The notes beneath the pieces were generated by a model. That model ran no database searches and had not been told where the DNA came from. It worked only from the letters and a program-made list of their open reading frames with translations. Below, one piece after another: positions 54,540-62,623 of a stretch of DNA of 64,000 nucleotides. The stretch's first letter is position 1. Each line of letters opens with the position of its first letter. Origin of the DNA: Chryseobacterium piperi. GTDB lineage: Bacteria > Bacteroidota > Bacteroidia > Flavobacteriales > Weeksellaceae. The DNA lies in assembly GCF_002285635.2 (NCBI RefSeq), contig NZ_CP023049.2:992001-1056000 (forward strand), in the 5' to 3' direction. Position numbers and translations under genes: made by a program.

Positions 54540-56225
54540 TTATTTTTTAATCAGTTTAGTACTTGCAGTTTTATTCCCATCCGTTTTTACAGTTACCAGA
54601 TAAGCTCCCTGAATCAGGTTCTGAGTATTAATCTTCGTTACTTTATTCTTCGTTTTCATGCTCTGTAATTGTCTCCCGCTCATATCGTATATGGTTATCT
54701 CAGCCTCAAACAATCCTGCTTTTAAACCTTCAAATCCAATCTCCACATACGCAAAGTCAGATACAGGATTTGGATAGATCTTGATATCCTGTTTTTCAAT
54801 CAACTGATCAAGCTGTTTATCTCCCAGCTTCACAATCTTCCAGTTCTCCTTTCCTAACTCATCTGCACTGGTTCCTGCCAGGATGATCGAACCATCTTTA
54901 TTTAATTTTAAATCTGAAAGTCTTTCCTCTTTTTTCTTCTCCTTTCCTTTAACATGTTTTCTCCACTGTTCATTTCCATCCTGATTTACATACAGCATCC
55001 AGAACGTTTCATCATTAGATTCTATTCTTCCTTCTGCCTGGGTGTAACCTCCGAGTAAGATGCCCTTAGTTGCTGGTTGAGAGTTGCTAGTTGAGAGGCT
55101 ACTAATAGTACTCATACTCATTAGAACGTCTCTGTTTCCAAAATTGTAAGATTTCTGCCATTGCTCATTTCCTCTTTCGTCTAGTGAAACCAGCCAAAGG
55201 TCAGTTCCTTCTTCAATCCCTACAGTCTTATTTCCTGATCTCTCAGATCTGGACTCTCCACCGATCATATATCCGTTTGATGTTAAAGCAAGGGTTCTTA
55301 CATGATCATCTCCTTTTCCTCCAAAGTTCTTTTCCCATTCAACTTTTCCATCTTTGCTCAACTTTACGATCCAGTAATCACCTTCTCCGAAATTCTCAGT
55401 GGTTTTGGATTGATAAGTAATGGGTAATGAGTGATTAGTAATAGTAGAACGATCAGCTTTTGAATTGGAGATCGTCTCTTTTTCATTACTCATTACTGAT
55501 TGCTGATTACTCATATTCACAGCTTCGCTGCGTGAGTAAATCCCTACCAACACACCTCCATCTTTTGTAGGAATCATTTTCTCTACTTCATCTAGTCCTC
55601 TCGCACCTAAAATCAGTTGTGAAATTTCTTTTCCGTCTTTATCAAGCCTGATGATCCACACATCTTTGGAGCCATAACCTTTAGAGGCATTTTGTACATT
55701 ACCGGCTACAAAGAATCCTAAATCCGTGGTTTGAATAACAGATCTGGCTTCTTCATCAGCAATTGTCCCTAACGTTTTCTGCCATAATTCATCTCCAAAC
55801 TCGTTGATTCTTATCAACCAGATATCGCTACCTCCTTTGGAATCTTCTTTTTTATCAAGACCCTTACCTGAATATGAGGTTCCTGCTAGAAGCGCTCCTC
55901 CTTCTTGGGTATTCACCGTTGCAGATAGATAGTCATGGTTGCTTCCTGAGAAGTATTTTTCCCAAATCTGCTCTCCCTGTTGATTGAGCTTCACCAAATG
56001 AAAATCGTACCCGTTATTCTGCCCGGTAGTACTTCCAGCTCCCATCTTCTGGCTTCCAGCCTGAATACTACTTCCTGTAATTAAATATTGCTGATCAATA
56101 GTAGTGGTTACCTGGCTCAAAAAATCCTGGGTAGAGGACTTGATATTTTTCTGCCAGAGTGTTTCCTGAGCAGAAATGCTCAGAATAGTACATATCGAAA
56201 ATGCACTTAAGTAGAGTTTCTTCAT
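54540..56225 (-). CDS. T9SS-sorted propeller-like protein heading the RHS operon
   Basis: A 561-residue protein with a signal peptide (MKKLYLSAFSICTILSISAQ) and a C-terminal type 9 sorting domain of type A (IKIYPNPVSDFAYVEIGFEG, DMSGRQLQSMKTKNKVTKI, GAYLVTVKTDGNK). The middle is made of repeated WQK.../G.GDD/SxDxWLIR elements (about residues 20-470), like a beta-propeller. Two loops contain in-frame copies of intergenic repeat DNA: MSNQQSVMSNEKETISNSKA with TITNHSLPITYQS near 230-270 and STISSLSTSNSQPATKG near 380. It is secreted across the outer membrane by T9SS and leads the RHS operon. Confidence 0.88.
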   Translation of the reverse strand: MKKLYLSAFSICTILSISAQETLWQKNIKSSTQDFLSQVTTTIDQQYLITGSSIQAGSQKMGAGSTTGQNNGYDFHLVKLNQQGEQIWEKYFSGSNHDYLSATVNTQEGGALLAGTSYSGKGLDKKEDSKGGSDIWLIRINEFGDELWQKTLGTIADEEARSVIQTTDLGFFVAGNVQNASKGYGSKDVWIIRLDKDGKEISQLILGARGLDEVEKMIPTKDGGVLVGIYSRSEAVNMSNQQSVMSNEKETISNSKADRSTITNHSLPITYQSKTTENFGEGDYWIVKLSKDGKVEWEKNFGGKGDDHVRTLALTSNGYMIGGESRSERSGNKTVGIEEGTDLWLVSLDERGNEQWQKSYNFGNRDVLMSMSTISSLSTSNSQPATKGILLGGYTQAEGRIESNDETFWMLYVNQDGNEQWRKHVKGKEKKKEERLSDLKLNKDGSIILAGTSADELGKENWKIVKLGDKQLDQLIEKQDIKIYPNPVSDFAYVEIGFEGLKAGLFEAEITIYDMSGRQLQSMKTKNKVTKINTQNLIQGAYLVTVKTDGNKTASTKLIKK

Positions 56226-56750
56226 CTATAACGCTTTTGTATTTTTTTATTATGGCTGCTAATCTAAAAGATTCGACTAATAATATCAAAAGAATTATGG
56301 TAAATATTTCACCTTCTAAAGAATTTTTAGATAATTTAATTGTGACTAAATTTCTTAATTAAAATGATTTTATATAAAATAAATATATAATCAATCAGTT
56401 ATATATAAAATACATAACTAAATAGAATATAGTGAGTGGTATTGATAGATAATAAAAAAATAATATTAAATTAATTTTATTAATAAATAATTGTTTTTTA
56501 ACGAAATATATACCTTTAAAAACACTAGATTCATAGCATAAAATGTGTTATTGGTCACTTTTTATGCTTCTGAATTTACTCAATATGGTATAGAAACATA
56601 GAAATTCAGCTTTTTTACTTTAAGTTTATATTTTTAGATGATTTTGAAAGAGAAGAAATAAGCCAATTTTGGTCAGGTTTTTGAAGCATTAATTAAGAAT
56701 AATAATCATTTATTCTTTTTAATAAACCAATCACTTAAAAATATTATATT
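56226..56750. other. AT-rich divergent promoter region
   Basis: A 525-bp gap between the RHS operon and the flavoprotein gene, both starting here in opposite directions. It is very AT-rich with no ORF or strong palindrome; the promoters of both transcription units must lie here but I cannot place a convincing -33/-7 pair. Confidence 0.5.
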
Positions 56751-57257
56751 ATGTCAACACAAAATCTGACTCATCTTGAGGCTATTAAAAAAATCCAGGA
56801 ACTTTCTACTAATGCTAAAATCTGTATGTTCTGTACGGATCTGGAAACTTTGCCTGTTACTTCTCGTCCTATGGCGTTGCAGGAAACAGATGATAGTGGA
56901 AATCTGTGGTTTATCAGCAGTGAGACCAGCAATAAAAATTTTGAAATTAAAGAAGACCGCAGAGTACAATTGTTCTTTATGAATAATGGAGATTCACAAT
57001 ACCTTTCAGTATATGGAACTGCTTCTGTGTATAAAGATAAAGCTACCATAGAAGAAAAATGGTCTGCTATGGCCAAGGCCTGGTTTGACGGAAAAGATGA
57101 TCCGAATGTTTCTATTATCAGGGTAGAACCTAAGGAAACCTACTATTGGGATACCAAAGCAGGAAAATTAGTGAGCTTATTGAGTTTTGTGGCATCAGCG
57201 GTTACAGGAATTAAAACAAATAATGCTGATGGCGTCGAAGGTAACGCCAAAGTATAA
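56751..57257 (+). CDS. General stress protein 26-like, pyridoxamine oxidase fold
   Basis: A 168-residue protein of the PNPOx-like split-barrel family, similar to general stress protein 26 and bacterial FMN-binding proteins. Core segments are NAKICMFCTDLETLPVTSRP, NLWFISSETSNKNFEIKEDR, LSVYGTASVYKDKATIEEKW and SIIRVEPKETYYWDTKAGKL. It likely binds FMN in the cytoplasm. It has its own terminator and is divergent from the RHS operon. The substrate is unknown. Confidence 0.9.
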   Translation: MSTQNLTHLEAIKKIQELSTNAKICMFCTDLETLPVTSRPMALQETDDSGNLWFISSETSNKNFEIKEDRRVQLFFMNNGDSQYLSVYGTASVYKDKATIEEKWSAMAKAWFDGKDDPNVSIIRVEPKETYYWDTKAGKLVSLLSFVASAVTGIKTNNADGVEGNAKV

Positions 57258-57260
57258 ATA

Positions 57261-57294
57261 AAAAACAGGCAACCTTTTCAGGCTGCCTGTTTTT
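57261..57294 (+). terminator. Rho-independent terminator
   Basis: AAAAACAGGCAACC (57261-57274) and GGCTGCCTGTTTTT (57281-57294) form a stem with one mismatch and a 6-nt loop followed by T6. It terminates the stress-protein gene. Confidence 0.85.
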
Positions 57295-57437
57295 TATAAA
57301 TATTTAAAATGGCTTTGCATCTTGTTTCATGAATTTTTTTCCAAAATAGCTTTAGTTGGAATCTTAAACCGGCAGGTCATTGGAGGCTAAAGCCTGGTTT
57401 GGAATAAGGGCTCCTATTCATTGAAAGCCATTTTTAC

Positions 57438-57671
57438 TTATTTTTTTACATCTTCAAGAGAAGCTCCAAAATTAATATGCAATACATTTCCATTAGGAGT
57501 CACTAATGCAGGTACAGACTGTACCCCTGCTCTTTCTGCAGCTTCAATTTTACTTCTGTCTTCTCCAAGGTGAATACGTTCTACATTTTCTTCACCGATA
57601 AGGCTGATGATATCTTCCTCTGCACTGACGCATACCGGACATCCTGCATGATAAAAAACGGATTTTGTCAT
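57438..57671 (-). CDS. Thioredoxin/glutaredoxin-like protein
   Basis: A 77-residue thioredoxin-fold protein with the redox motif YHAGCPVCVSAEE (CPVC, residues 9-12), a conserved cis-proline segment VQSVPALVT and a C-terminal helix. Shorter than classical thioredoxin (about 105 residues) and closer to glutaredoxin-like proteins. No signal peptide. It lies 4 bp downstream of the DapA-like gene, which suggests co-transcription. Role is probably thiol redox transfer within this gene set. Confidence 0.85.
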   Translation of the reverse strand: MTKSVFYHAGCPVCVSAEEDIISLIGEENVERIHLGEDRSKIEAAERAGVQSVPALVTPNGNVLHINFGASLEDVKK

Positions 57672-57675
57672 TGTA

Positions 57676-58560
57676 TTATTTTTTAAGGTTTTTAATAATA
57701 ATTTTTAATTCTTCAATTTCTTTTTCCTGCAAAGGTTTCAAAGGGCTTCTTAAGTTTCCGCCTTCTTCCCCCAGAATATTCAGACCTGCTTTAACGGCTC
57801 TTGGTAAGCCTTTAGCTACGATGAATTTTAATAATTCAACCTGTTGATAGAAAATATCCTGAGCTTCTCTGAGCTGATTATTTTCGATGGCCTGATATAA
57901 TCCAATATTTAATTCCGGGATTAGATTAGGTGCTGCTGTACACCATCCCCTTGCTCCTGCTGCAAAAGCTGCCAATGCTAATGGATTTGAACCATTGTAG
58001 AAAGCAACATCTTCTCCCAATTCTTTTCTTAAATAATGCATTCTCTGAATATCACCCGTACTTTCTTTGATCATCGTGACATTAGGAATTTCCAATAATC
58101 TTTTCAAAAGAGCTGGTGACATATCTACCCCACCTGTTGCAGGATTGTTATAAGCCATGATAGGAATTGAAATTTTACGGGCGACCGTATCATAATGGGT
58201 AACAATTTCATCATCGGTGAGCTTCCAATAGGTCATGGGAATGATCATCACAGCATCAGCACCTGATTTTTCAGCAAATTGGGCATGATATACTGTTTTT
58301 TCAGTTGTGAGATTAGATACCCCTACCAATGTCGGAATTCTTCCCTTTACCTGTTGTATAGTTGCTTCAGTAATAGCCTCTTTTTCTTCATCGGATAAAT
58401 AAGGCAAAACACCTGTGCTTCCCAGTGGAGCAATACCATGATTGCCTGATATCACTAATCTTTCGACAAGCTTTTTAAACAATGGAATATCTACCTTTTC
58501 ATTGGCATCAAAAGGAGTAATGGGATAAGCAATAATCCCTTTAAATGGAACATTTTTCAT
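57676..58560 (-). CDS. Dihydrodipicolinate synthase/N-acetylneuraminate lyase family protein
   Basis: I prefer MKNVPFKG (ATG at 58560) as start. About 294 residues forming a TIM barrel aldolase of the DapA/NanA family: APLGSTGVLPYLSDEEKEAI is the GxxGE-type pyruvate carboxylate-binding loop (here GSTGV), IMAYNNPATGG holds the catalytic Tyr region, and VTMIKESTGDIQRMHYL the Schiff-base lysine. It is upstream of a thioredoxin-like gene and downstream of a cupin gene and faces a MocR regulator, so a catabolic aldolase role is more likely than lysine biosynthesis. Confidence 0.88.
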   Translation of the reverse strand: MKNVPFKGIIAYPITPFDANEKVDIPLFKKLVERLVISGNHGIAPLGSTGVLPYLSDEEKEAITEATIQQVKGRIPTLVGVSNLTTEKTVYHAQFAEKSGADAVMIIPMTYWKLTDDEIVTHYDTVARKISIPIMAYNNPATGGVDMSPALLKRLLEIPNVTMIKESTGDIQRMHYLRKELGEDVAFYNGSNPLALAAFAAGARGWCTAAPNLIPELNIGLYQAIENNQLREAQDIFYQQVELLKFIVAKGLPRAVKAGLNILGEEGGNLRSPLKPLQEKEIEELKIIIKNLKK

Positions 58561-58634
58561 ATAAATCATTTTAAATTGTAATAGGATCTGATCAACATCT
58601 GTTTTGAGATCCTGTCAAAACTATTTTTGAAGTA

Positions 58635-58748
58635 CTTTTTGTGGCTTTTAATTACTCAATCCACAGTATAAATAATTTCATCTCTGAAATGAACCAACTT
58701 TTGTTTATTTAAACCACCTTTATTATACATCATAAAAGCCACAAAAAG
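58635..58748. repeat. 16-bp perfect inverted repeat between cupin and aldolase genes
   Basis: CTTTTTGTGGCTTTTA (58635-58650) and TAAAAGCCACAAAAAG (58733-58748) are perfect inverted copies 82 bp apart. The enclosed DNA is AT-rich and has no gene. It could be a MITE-like insertion or a structured intercistronic leader. Confidence 0.7.
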
Positions 58749-58759
58749 CATTCACCTGT

Positions 58760-59215
58760 TTACAGGTCTCTTCCTTCTTCCTCTCTCAATGCGACACCCA
58801 GATTCTGCAATTGGGGTGCATTTTCACAGGCAATATATTTTGCCGGTTCCGTATCGCTCAGATTTTGATGCTTATGCCATCCCCATGAAGGAATATATAC
58901 TGCATCTCCAGCCTGCCACTCTACTTTTTCTCCTTCTATTTCTGTCCATCCTTTTCCTTCGATCACATACAATACCGTTTCATACGTATGACGGTGTTTG
59001 TTGGTCTGTTGTCCTGGTAATAGTCCACCAATGGTCATGCTTACATTTTTACTGGGCAGGTCTACAAAGAATACCGGATGTTTTCTCTCCGTTGAAAACT
59101 GATCATGCTCTCCTGCTTTTTCTACATTTTTATGAATCAAGTGAGTAGGTTTCTGAAACTGAGGTCTTGCAAAAGTTTCGTGAAAGTCTTTTGAACTAAA
59201 TTTTTTACTGTCCAT
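58760..59215 (-). CDS. Cupin-domain protein
   Basis: A 151-residue single-cupin protein. The two cupin motifs are visible: GLLPGQQTNKHRHTYETVLY with the metal-binding histidines and Glu, and GDAVYIPSWGWHKHQNLSDT with the distal His. The GEKVEWQAGDAVYIP segment is typical of cupin dioxygenases and small sugar-binding cupins. No signal peptide. It begins 100 bp from the divergent MocR gene, so it is probably controlled by it together with the DapA-like and thioredoxin-like genes. Confidence 0.9.
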   Translation of the reverse strand: MDSKKFSSKDFHETFARPQFQKPTHLIHKNVEKAGEHDQFSTERKHPVFFVDLPSKNVSMTIGGLLPGQQTNKHRHTYETVLYVIEGKGWTEIEGEKVEWQAGDAVYIPSWGWHKHQNLSDTEPAKYIACENAPQLQNLGVALREEEGRDL

Positions 59216-59315
59216 GATTTTAAAATTTTAGTGTTTTCTGCATTATTGCTCTACAAAAATATCTTATATTTGGACTATTCAGGTGATTCAGTTTTAACAT
59301 AAATAGGTAGTCCAG

Positions 59316-60749
59316 ATGTTGCGTCCATGGAAATTAGAATTAGAAATTGACAGAAAATCAGGTAAAGCCATTTACCTCCAGATTGCAGATACTATTATTT
59401 CAGATATACAATCCGGAAGGTTAAAAGCGGGTGATGCCCTTCCTGGAAGTCGTGTCCTGGCTGCTATGCTGAAAATAAATAGGAATACAGTAGTAGAGGC
59501 TTACCAGGTATTGATCAATGAGGAATGGGCAATTTCTAAAGACAGGAAAGGAATCTTTGTTTCCGATCGATTGCCTTCTTTAGGCATACAGCCAAGAAAT
59601 AATATTCTGAAAGATCATGAACATACCGGACCAGACATTCCCTTTTTGATCAATTTTGATGATGGTCATCCGGATAGTAAAATAGCCCCTGTAAAAGAGC
59701 TGGCAAGAGCATATCGGCAGATATTCAACCGGAAAGCTAAATGGCAGATGATGGGATATACGGATGTACATGGCGATATAGAATTCCGGAAAGCAGTTTC
59801 TCAAATGCTCAATCACCAGAGGGGCATGCACAGCAATGAAGATGAAATTTCGATTACACGGGGAAGTCAGATGGCTATGTTTCTAACAGCTCAATGCTTA
59901 GTCGAAGCCGGAGATGCAGTAATCGTTGAAAACCCGGGATATCAGCCGGCATGGAGAACTTTTGAACATGCAGGCGCAAAACTTCTTCCCATATCTGTTG
60001 ATGAGGAAGGTCTGGTTGTCGACGATATTCTTCATCTTTTAAAACAAGGAAATAAAATAAAAGCTATCTGTATTACTCCTCACAGACAGTATCCTACCAC
60101 GGTTACCTTAAGCTTAGCACGAAGGCTAAAACTGGTAGAACTATCGAATACTTATGGTATAACGATTATTGAAGACGATTACGATAATGAGTTTCATTTC
60201 GGTTACCGCCCTATCTTGCCGCTTTCCAGTTTTCCGGAGCTGGATCATTATGTATACATTGGTACTATGAGTAAAGTTGTTGCGCCAGCTTTAAGAATAG
60301 GATATCTGGCTACTAAGGACCAAAATCTTCTTCAAAAAATTGGAAAGCTGAGAAAAATGATTGATGTACAAGGGGATATTATTATGGAACAAGCCGTTTT
60401 ACAGCTGATCAGGGACGGTGCTGTTAAAAAGCACATTAAAAAATCTACCATCCATTATAAACATAAACGGGATTTTGTACATAACCTTCTGGAAAAGTAT
60501 TTGAAAAACCAGGCAGATTTCAGCTTGCCGGATGGAGGATTGGCTTTTTGGATTGTACCGAAAGTAAAATTGAACTGGGATAAGGTAACTGATTTATTAT
60601 TAGATAAAAATATCAGAATAATCCATCCTGAACAATACAGTTTTAGCACCCCGGTAAACGGATTCCGATTAAGCTACGGTTCCCTTTCTGAAGAACAACT
60701 GGAACAGAGTATCAGAATAATCGGAGAGATTTTAAGAGATCAGAATTAG
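59316..60749 (+). CDS. MocR/PdxR-family regulator (GntR HTH plus aminotransferase)
   Basis: A 477-residue MocR-type regulator. The N-terminal winged helix of GntR type (about 12-75) shows IADTIISDIQSGRLKAGDAL, then GSRVLAAMLKINRNTVVEAY. The C-terminal fold-type I aminotransferase domain (about 110-477) has TRGSQMAMFLTAQCLVEAGD, DDYDNEFHFG (Asp binding the pyridine N) and YIGTMSKVVAPALRIGYLA, with the PLP lysine in SK. Such proteins sense PLP or amino compounds. It is divergent from the cupin gene and probably controls that operon. Confidence 0.95.
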   Translation: MLRPWKLELEIDRKSGKAIYLQIADTIISDIQSGRLKAGDALPGSRVLAAMLKINRNTVVEAYQVLINEEWAISKDRKGIFVSDRLPSLGIQPRNNILKDHEHTGPDIPFLINFDDGHPDSKIAPVKELARAYRQIFNRKAKWQMMGYTDVHGDIEFRKAVSQMLNHQRGMHSNEDEISITRGSQMAMFLTAQCLVEAGDAVIVENPGYQPAWRTFEHAGAKLLPISVDEEGLVVDDILHLLKQGNKIKAICITPHRQYPTTVTLSLARRLKLVELSNTYGITIIEDDYDNEFHFGYRPILPLSSFPELDHYVYIGTMSKVVAPALRIGYLATKDQNLLQKIGKLRKMIDVQGDIIMEQAVLQLIRDGAVKKHIKKSTIHYKHKRDFVHNLLEKYLKNQADFSLPDGGLAFWIVPKVKLNWDKVTDLLLDKNIRIIHPEQYSFSTPVNGFRLSYGSLSEEQLEQSIRIIGEILRDQN

Positions 60750-60763
60750 ATAATCTTTTACTT

Positions 60764-61798
60764 TTATCCTTTAAATTTAGTGAGTACTCCATTCTTATAA
60801 CAATAAAATTCATAGACAGGATCTTTGCGGAAAGCAAATACTTTTTCCAGATCAATTCTGTCATATTGTGAACGTATCCGATCATATTTTTCTTTAAGAT
60901 GAACCGGTAATTCGTCCGGTCGTATAGGCCTTTCTATTTCCAGTCCATCCTGAATAGCAAATTCAATAACAAAATCCATTTGCCTCCATGAGATTATGGA
61001 TTCGGTTTGAAAATTATGGTGTGTTGCCGAAAAGGAAATGTTATCCTGTTCGATAATTTTGCCGGATGTTCCGATAAGAAGCATAATTCCTGATGCCACC
61101 ATGGCTCCATATCCGATTTTTCTGAAAATAAACTCACTCAAATAAGGAAGAATATACTTCACGGTATAAGATGATACGATGGTAGCTACAGCAATGGCAA
61201 GTCCTAGCCAAAGTGCAGTTTTGGAATAAAGTCCCAAAGAAATATAAATAACCAGTTTTATCATATGCAGGAAAATCTCATTCGCTGCCCGGGTTGCCAC
61301 AATTTCTTCTTTCTTAAGTCCGAACTTCAGATAAAAACGGTTAAAAAGCAAGCCTATAGCACCTGTAATTCCGGATACAAAGCCGGCACAAAAGCCAATT
61401 ATACCCAGCATAAACTTGGGATAAGGCTTTTCTTCTTCAACAACTGTTTTTTTACTTTTGAAAAGCTCTGGAAGATTGGCCAATAGGAAAAATGCAACGA
61501 TTAACTGAAGGTAATCAGGATTGACATATTTGATCATCCAGGCACCTGCCAGTACAGCCGGAATAGAAAAAGGCACAAACCAAAAGAATATCTTCCATTG
61601 GATATGCTTTTTAAAGACAGCAATCCTTGATGCCGAACTGGTAAAAGTTCCTATGGTTAATGAAAAAGGAACAACAGAACTGGGTAATAACAGATTAAGA
61701 ATTGGAATTAATATTAAACTCGCCCCACCACCACAAATAGCACTAATCCAAAATGCTATGATAGCTCCTACAAATAAAAGAATGATATTGAAAGTCAT
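60764..61798 (-). CDS. TauE/SafE-family transporter with C-terminal soluble extension
   Basis: A 344-residue inner-membrane protein. The first 245 residues contain eight or so hydrophobic helices and the SafE/TauE pattern (GGGASLILIPILNLLLPSSV, GFCAGFVSGITGAIGLLFNR). The last 90 residues (QDNISFSATHHNFQTESIIS, then KEKYDRIRSQYDRIDLEKVF, DPVYEFYCYKNG) form an extra soluble region not usual in the family. It may export sulfite or another sulfur compound or organic anion. It is followed after 18 bp by the PAP2 gene on the same strand. Confidence 0.88.
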   Translation of the reverse strand: MTFNIILLFVGAIIAFWISAICGGGASLILIPILNLLLPSSVVPFSLTIGTFTSSASRIAVFKKHIQWKIFFWFVPFSIPAVLAGAWMIKYVNPDYLQLIVAFFLLANLPELFKSKKTVVEEEKPYPKFMLGIIGFCAGFVSGITGAIGLLFNRFYLKFGLKKEEIVATRAANEIFLHMIKLVIYISLGLYSKTALWLGLAIAVATIVSSYTVKYILPYLSEFIFRKIGYGAMVASGIMLLIGTSGKIIEQDNISFSATHHNFQTESIISWRQMDFVIEFAIQDGLEIERPIRPDELPVHLKEKYDRIRSQYDRIDLEKVFAFRKDPVYEFYCYKNGVLTKFKG

Positions 61799-61816
61799 GT
61801 TTTAAAATTGAATTGA

Positions 61817-62605
61817 TCAGAAATTTTTTACCAGCCCTATCCCTACGTTTCCCTGTTGGTAAAAAGGCATCATCATTGTTTGGGATTTTTCTTTTTTTCC
61901 TCTTAAAATTTTGTTGATTTTAGGATATAGCCAGTATGCGAGTTCGGTGGATAAAATTCCAAAGCCTGCTCCTCCTACGACATCACCAAACCAATGTTTG
62001 TTATTCAACATCCGGTATACACCCGTAAAAACAGCAAATGAATATCCTGAGATTCCCAACCAAAAATTGGTGTCTTTGTATTCTCTAAACATAAACTGGG
62101 CAGAAGCAAAGGCCATCGCTGTATGCCCTGAAGGGAAGGAAAGATTGTTGGAACCGTCCGGCCTTTCTTCTTGGGTTATATGCTTAAGGGGTACAACCAT
62201 TGCAGAAGAGATCAGTAAAGAAGTTCCGTAAATAATACTGCGATCGCGGAAATTATGTTTTCCCTTTATTCCTAAAGCATTTAAACCATATACAAGAGCT
62301 GCAGGAGCAAACTGAGAATAATTATCCAATTGGATAGGATCAGGTTTGTGTTCGCTGATTTCATACTGGGTTGAAGAGTTCAGTTGTTGAAGTCCTTTTA
62401 TACTTAGGCTTGCAATACCATAAGAAATTAATGCAGCAGGTATAATCAGTTTTTTATAGGTTAATCGGTGACTGGTATCATTGATATCCGCAGGGGCTGA
62501 ACTTATGACACTATCTTGAGGAGACGTAACCAATAAGCTGTCCTGAGCTTTTATATTTTGAAAGCCTATACAAATTAAAACCAGACTGATGAATATATGT
62601 TTCAT
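61817..62605 (-). CDS. PAP2-family phosphatase, exported
   Basis: A 262-residue protein with a signal peptide (MKHIFISLVLICIGFQNIKA) and a C-terminal PAP2 (acid phosphatase/phosphatidic-acid phosphatase) domain. The three motifs are KHITQEERPDG (KxxxxxxRP), LSFPSGHTAMAF (PSGH) and RMLNNKHWFGDVVGGAG (RxxxxHxxxD). The active site should face the periplasm. It may dephosphorylate lipid or undecaprenyl pyrophosphate. Located between the transporter and a TonB-receptor gene, on the same strand. Confidence 0.93.
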   Translation of the reverse strand: MKHIFISLVLICIGFQNIKAQDSLLVTSPQDSVISSAPADINDTSHRLTYKKLIIPAALISYGIASLSIKGLQQLNSSTQYEISEHKPDPIQLDNYSQFAPAALVYGLNALGIKGKHNFRDRSIIYGTSLLISSAMVVPLKHITQEERPDGSNNLSFPSGHTAMAFASAQFMFREYKDTNFWLGISGYSFAVFTGVYRMLNNKHWFGDVVGGAGFGILSTELAYWLYPKINKILRGKKEKSQTMMMPFYQQGNVGIGLVKNF

Positions 62606-62623
62606 TGGGTTATTTTATTTGAC

